A DNA stretch of 64,000 nucleotides. Origin: Methylobacter luteus IMV-B-3098 (GTDB lineage Bacteria > Pseudomonadota > Gammaproteobacteria > Methylococcales > Methylomonadaceae). Below, piece by piece: positions 63,991-64,000 of the stretch. The stretch's first letter is position 1. Every line of letters starts with the position of its first letter. The notes under the pieces were generated by a model, which was given only the letters and a program-made list of their open reading frames with translations, ran no database searches and was not told where the DNA came from. The stretch covers positions 1,743,073 through 1,807,072 of the forward strand of contig NZ_KE386569.1 of the NCBI RefSeq assembly GCF_000427625.1, written 5' to 3'. A program made the translations under genes and the position numbers.

Positions 63991-64000
63991 CAAACCCGGA

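Noticed and set aside
1-64000. CRISPR arrays, rRNA, tRNA and prophage genes
   Set aside because: I looked for regularly spaced repeats, tRNA-like cloverleaf ends and phage structural genes and saw none; a covariance-model scan would be needed to exclude small RNAs.

Overview
The window reads as a chromosomal segment of a gammaproteobacterium, most probably a methanotroph of the order Methylococcales. That inference rests on an extended hopanoid locus (squalene synthase, squalene-hopene cyclase, hpnG, hpnO, hpnH, hpnB) with copC/copD embedded in it, set among typical gammaproteobacterial housekeeping blocks (ispA-dxs, fur-bamE, rnfH-ratA-smpB, lolC-lolD, rsmJ). No methane or methanol oxidation gene lies in the window, so the methanotroph assignment is inference.

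Layout. (1) 1-2771: end of ispA, dxs copy 1, apt. (2) 2801-16511: hopanoid and outer-membrane lipid locus as two divergent operons around an AT-rich promoter region at 6685-7168. Leftward run hpnH, hpnB, mlaC/hpnM and mlaA; rightward run squalene synthase, shc, hpnG, hpnO, copC, copD and a second dxs. The two dxs genes are GC-rich and nearly identical over about 1.76 kb, unlike their neighbours. (3) 16512-26650: accessory region with relics of IS701-, IS630- and IS4-type elements, an IS1595-type element with a clean 8-bp target duplication, a wrecked Rieske/FAD oxidoreductase gene, and surviving cargo (acyltransferase, uracil-DNA glycosylase-like protein, DUF488 protein, malic enzyme, two small proteins behind a perfect Fur box). 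(4) 26703-38006: a Fur-box-preceded, GC-rich siderophore cluster with the gene order of the vibrioferrin pvsABCDE operon (TonB receptor, ATP-grasp ligase, NIS synthetase, MFS exporter, NIS synthetase, PLP decarboxylase), plus an HpcH/HpaI aldolase resembling the SbnG-type citrate synthase and a PepSY membrane protein. (5) 38115-46204: cupin, cytochrome b561, gloB, secreted protein, peroxiredoxin, DUF2818, lysS, prfB with its programmed +1 frameshift, Rieske ferredoxin, rsmJ. (6) 46352-52708: SUF iron-sulfur operon under an IscR-like operator, carrying a HicBA toxin-antitoxin pair between sufB and sufC. (7) 52763-63990: comEC, DUF2062, lolD-lolC, fur/bamE, rnfH-ratA, NSS transporter, smpB, isochorismatase-type hydrolase, HopJ protein, and an overlapping FAD-oxidoreductase/YtqB-type methyltransferase pair.

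How the parts connect. IspA and Dxs feed farnesyl diphosphate to squalene and hopanoid synthesis, and the second dxs sits at the end of the hopanoid operon, where it could raise precursor flux. MlaA and MlaC, which traffic outer-membrane lipid, share an operon with hopanoid side-chain genes. Iron is a second theme: fur itself, two Fur boxes, the siderophore cluster and the Rrf2-controlled SUF operon are all here. No rRNA, tRNA or CRISPR array was recognised.
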